NCBI GenBank assembly: GCA_009846005.1
Contig: VXYL01000073.1
Coordinates: forward strand, 23,353 to 87,352
Length of the DNA: 64,000 nucleotides
Origin: Gammaproteobacteria bacterium
GTDB taxonomy: Bacteria > Pseudomonadota > Gammaproteobacteria > Pseudomonadales > Azotimanducaceae
Direction of reading: 5' to 3'
The notes beneath the pieces are model-generated. The model saw only the letters and a list, made by a program, of their open reading frames with translations, searched no databases and had not been told where the DNA came from. The translations under genes and the position numbers were made by a program. Of the stretch, positions 62,501 through 64,000 are shown piece by piece; position 1 is the stretch's first letter; the number at the start of each line of letters is the position of its first letter.

Positions 62501-63434
62501 TGGCCGCACCGGGGTAGGGGGCGATGGCCGTGGGGTGGTTGTGGGTCTCCACCTTCATCAGCACGTGGCTCGGGGCCCTCGATGCCCGGTACACGTGGTC
62601 GGCACCCGGAAAGAAGCGCGTCGTCTCGGTGCCTTCGATCACGGCGGCGTTGTCGGAATACGCCGAGAGGATCCCCTCACCGTTGATGCGCTGATAGGTG
62701 TTCTTGATCATTGCGAACAGCGACTTCGGCTGACGTTCGCCGCCGACCTCCCAAGTGGCGTTGAAGATCTTGTGCCGACAGTGCTCCGAGTTGGCCTGCG
62801 CGAACATCACGAGTTCCGCATCCGTCGGGTCGCGACCGAATTCGGCGTAGGCCGCCGCTAGGTAGTCGATCTCATCGTCCGACAGCGCGAGGCCGAGGCG
62901 TTCGTTGGCGGCAACCAGTGCAGCCACCGGGTCTGGGGCCAGGGGAATCCGGCTCAATGACCGCGGCACCGTCGCCTCGGTCAATGACGAGAAGTCGGCG
63001 TCGAATACAACCGCCTCGGTCATCCGGTCGTGCAGACATCTGGACAGGTGTCGGGCCGCGCTGCCCTGCACGTACCAGCGAATCCCCCGTTCGACCCGGG
63101 TGACGGCACCGAGACCGCAGCGCTCGAAGATGTCCGTGGCCTTGCTGGACCAGGGCGAAACGGTGCCCGGCCGCGGCGCAACCACGCAGAACGGCTCGCC
63201 AACCCGCTCCGGCAGGTTCTGGCGGGGTCCGTAGGTCAGAAGCGCATCGGCCGTGGCCCGATCATTCCCGGTCAGTTCGTGCCGAAGAATCAGGAAGTGC
63301 ACGTACGCCGCGAATACGGCGCCAACACGGGGATCGAGTCGCCGCAGTTCGGCTAGCTTCGCGGCGAGCCGCGCGCGAGAAAGCGCTGGGGAGCCGGTCA
63401 GAATCTCGACGCGGAGCGGCATGGGCGACGCCAT
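59577..63434 (-). CDS. purL: Phosphoribosylformylglycinamidine synthase, single-chain
   Basis: 1285 residues, the full length of the proteobacterial single-chain enzyme. The N-terminal domain and linker lead into FAQANSEHCRHKIFN, LMKVETHNHPTAIAPYPGAA followed by TGSGGEIRDEGAVGRG, the second AIR-synthase half, and a C-terminal glutaminase with the nucleophile in LGVCNGCQMMAELKELIP and HGEGRAEF for the His/Glu pair. It converts FGAR to FGAM with glutamine and ATP, the step after PurT. The start at 63434 gives MASPMPLRVEIL; Met at 63422 is an alternative. It ends 56 bp before the gamma-carbonic-anhydrase gene. Confidence 0.97.
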   Translation of the reverse strand: MASPMPLRVEILTGSPALSRARLAAKLAELRRLDPRVGAVFAAYVHFLILRHELTGNDRATADALLTYGPRQNLPERVGEPFCVVAPRPGTVSPWSSKATDIFERCGLGAVTRVERGIRWYVQGSAARHLSRCLHDRMTEAVVFDADFSSLTEATVPRSLSRIPLAPDPVAALVAANERLGLALSDDEIDYLAAAYAEFGRDPTDAELVMFAQANSEHCRHKIFNATWEVGGERQPKSLFAMIKNTYQRINGEGILSAYSDNAAVIEGTETTRFFPGADHVYRASRAPSHVLMKVETHNHPTAIAPYPGAATGSGGEIRDEGAVGRGSKPKAGLVGFTTSHLEIGSSPEPWEFGAGKPGRIASAREIMLDGPLGAAAFNNEYGRPCLAGYFRTFEARGRDGADWGYHKPVMIAGGVGAIAGDHVTAADVPVGSKLLVLGGPAMLIGLGGGAASSMASGESDSELDFASVQRDNAEMQRRCQEVIDRCCALGDANPIRVIHDVGAGGLSNALPELVNDANVGGRFDIRAVPNADPAMSPMEIWCNEAQERYVLAVAAEDLPVFEAIATRERCPYAVVGEATAEKRLVVDDSELEATPVDMPLTALLGKPPRMSRAFVPQPRATEPFDHRQIDLADAIRRVLRFPAVASKKFLITIGDRSITGLVARDQMVGPNQVPVADVAVTLADFEGYRGEAMAMGERSPVAVIDPAAAARLAVAEALTNLAAARIESLSRVVLSANWMAAAGHDGEDQALFESVRAVGEELCPALGIAIPVGKDSLSMRTTWDDKAVVSPVTLNVSAFAPVADVRQTRTPVLGRDTHCLLLIEPRFARRRRLGGSVLAQCFGFLGDQPADVDDAAALKRLIELVGELVDADLITAYHDRSDGGMIATLLEMSFAGRTRGLDIDVGDDPLAELFAEEVGAVVGVAERHVAIVRARAGLAGLRCSQVATLRDDARIVICQGDIELVASTRADLERTWASTSHAMQRLRDDAECADEEFGLIDEAESGLVFNAAFDPEHDIVAPLVATSRRPRVAILREQGVNGQIEMAAAFHRAGFEAVDVHMSDLFGRTGYLDEFQVLAACGGFSYGDVLGGGGGWAKSILFESRVRDAFAAFFARDTLALGVCNGCQMMAELKELIPGADNWPRFVGNRSERFEARTVQVRVNGVDSPWLDGMADALLPIPVAHGEGRAEFNEGVAATDLERTGQLALQFVDGNGAPAIRYPTNPNGSELGLAGITAASGRALVMMPHPERVFRAVQNSWVHPSWREDGPWLTLFRNARAALG

Positions 63435-63478
63435 TATACGGCGTCGAGCTTGCCGTGCCGCTGTTTGCTTAACCGGTG

Positions 63479-64000
<522 letters not shown>

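Noticed and set aside
60798..62861. 687-codon plus-strand ORF
   Set aside because: It is antisense to purL over its conserved catalytic region; in high-GC DNA the antisense frame is often open. The Arg/His/Gly-rich product has no recognisable domain.

Overview
This window is high-GC DNA, densely packed with genes on both strands, from a Gram-negative bacterium. Two TonB-dependent receptors show an outer membrane. A single-chain PurL of about 1285 residues, PurT, HigA/HicAB/MazEF modules and a leucine-rich leader peptide before leuA all fit Proteobacteria, most likely a gammaproteobacterium. The exact lineage cannot be fixed from the sequence. No rRNA, tRNA, CRISPR array, prophage or complete insertion sequence was seen.

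Layout. 1-5131: the tail of a TonB-dependent receptor, then two tandem YejA-like solute-binding proteins. 5144-12792: an aminotransferase on the minus strand, a small retropepsin-like protease, and a plus-strand run with TRAP transporter P, Q and M genes that also holds a methyltransferase, a nucleotidyltransferase and a histone-deacetylase-fold hydrolase. 12859-19650: a BtuB-like receptor, an orphan HigA, a membrane acyltransferase, mazEF with a palindromic operator candidate, an unknown secreted protein and a flavin-oxidase-fold protein. 19773-26187: acoA-acoB-acoX-acoC (acetoin/pyruvate-type dehydrogenase without E3), an Atm1-type ABC exporter and a convergent ferredoxin. 26302-33737: a 1680-residue surface protein (BNR propeller, Calx-beta, LRR), class I fructose-bisphosphate aldolase and a sulfatase. 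33858-37921: two nearly identical Uma2-type nuclease genes and a membrane-anchored C13 (legumain-like) peptidase. 38026-45937: a structured untranslated element, an LLM flavin oxidoreductase, a DUF3667 protein, an acyl-CoA-dehydrogenase-fold enzyme and a 1489-residue repeat-rich secreted protein. 45941-54931: an operon annotated by homology as urea carboxylase/allophanate hydrolase plus two DUF1989 proteins and a NitT/TauT-type transporter, best read as guanidine (or urea) nitrogen assimilation. 55108-63928: hicAB, leuA with a leader peptide and promoter, purT, a gamma-carbonic-anhydrase-like protein, purL and tadA.

Two things cut across the gene list. First, short intergenic repeats bounded by inverted CCGTAGGGG/CCCCTACGG ends recur through the window, and four genes take their TAG stop from the TAGGGG edge of such a repeat or a remnant. 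Second, several genes are recent duplicates (SBP pair, Uma2 pair) or share repeat modules (the secreted proteins at 17360 and 41468), suggesting a genome that expands its envelope and accessory gene families.
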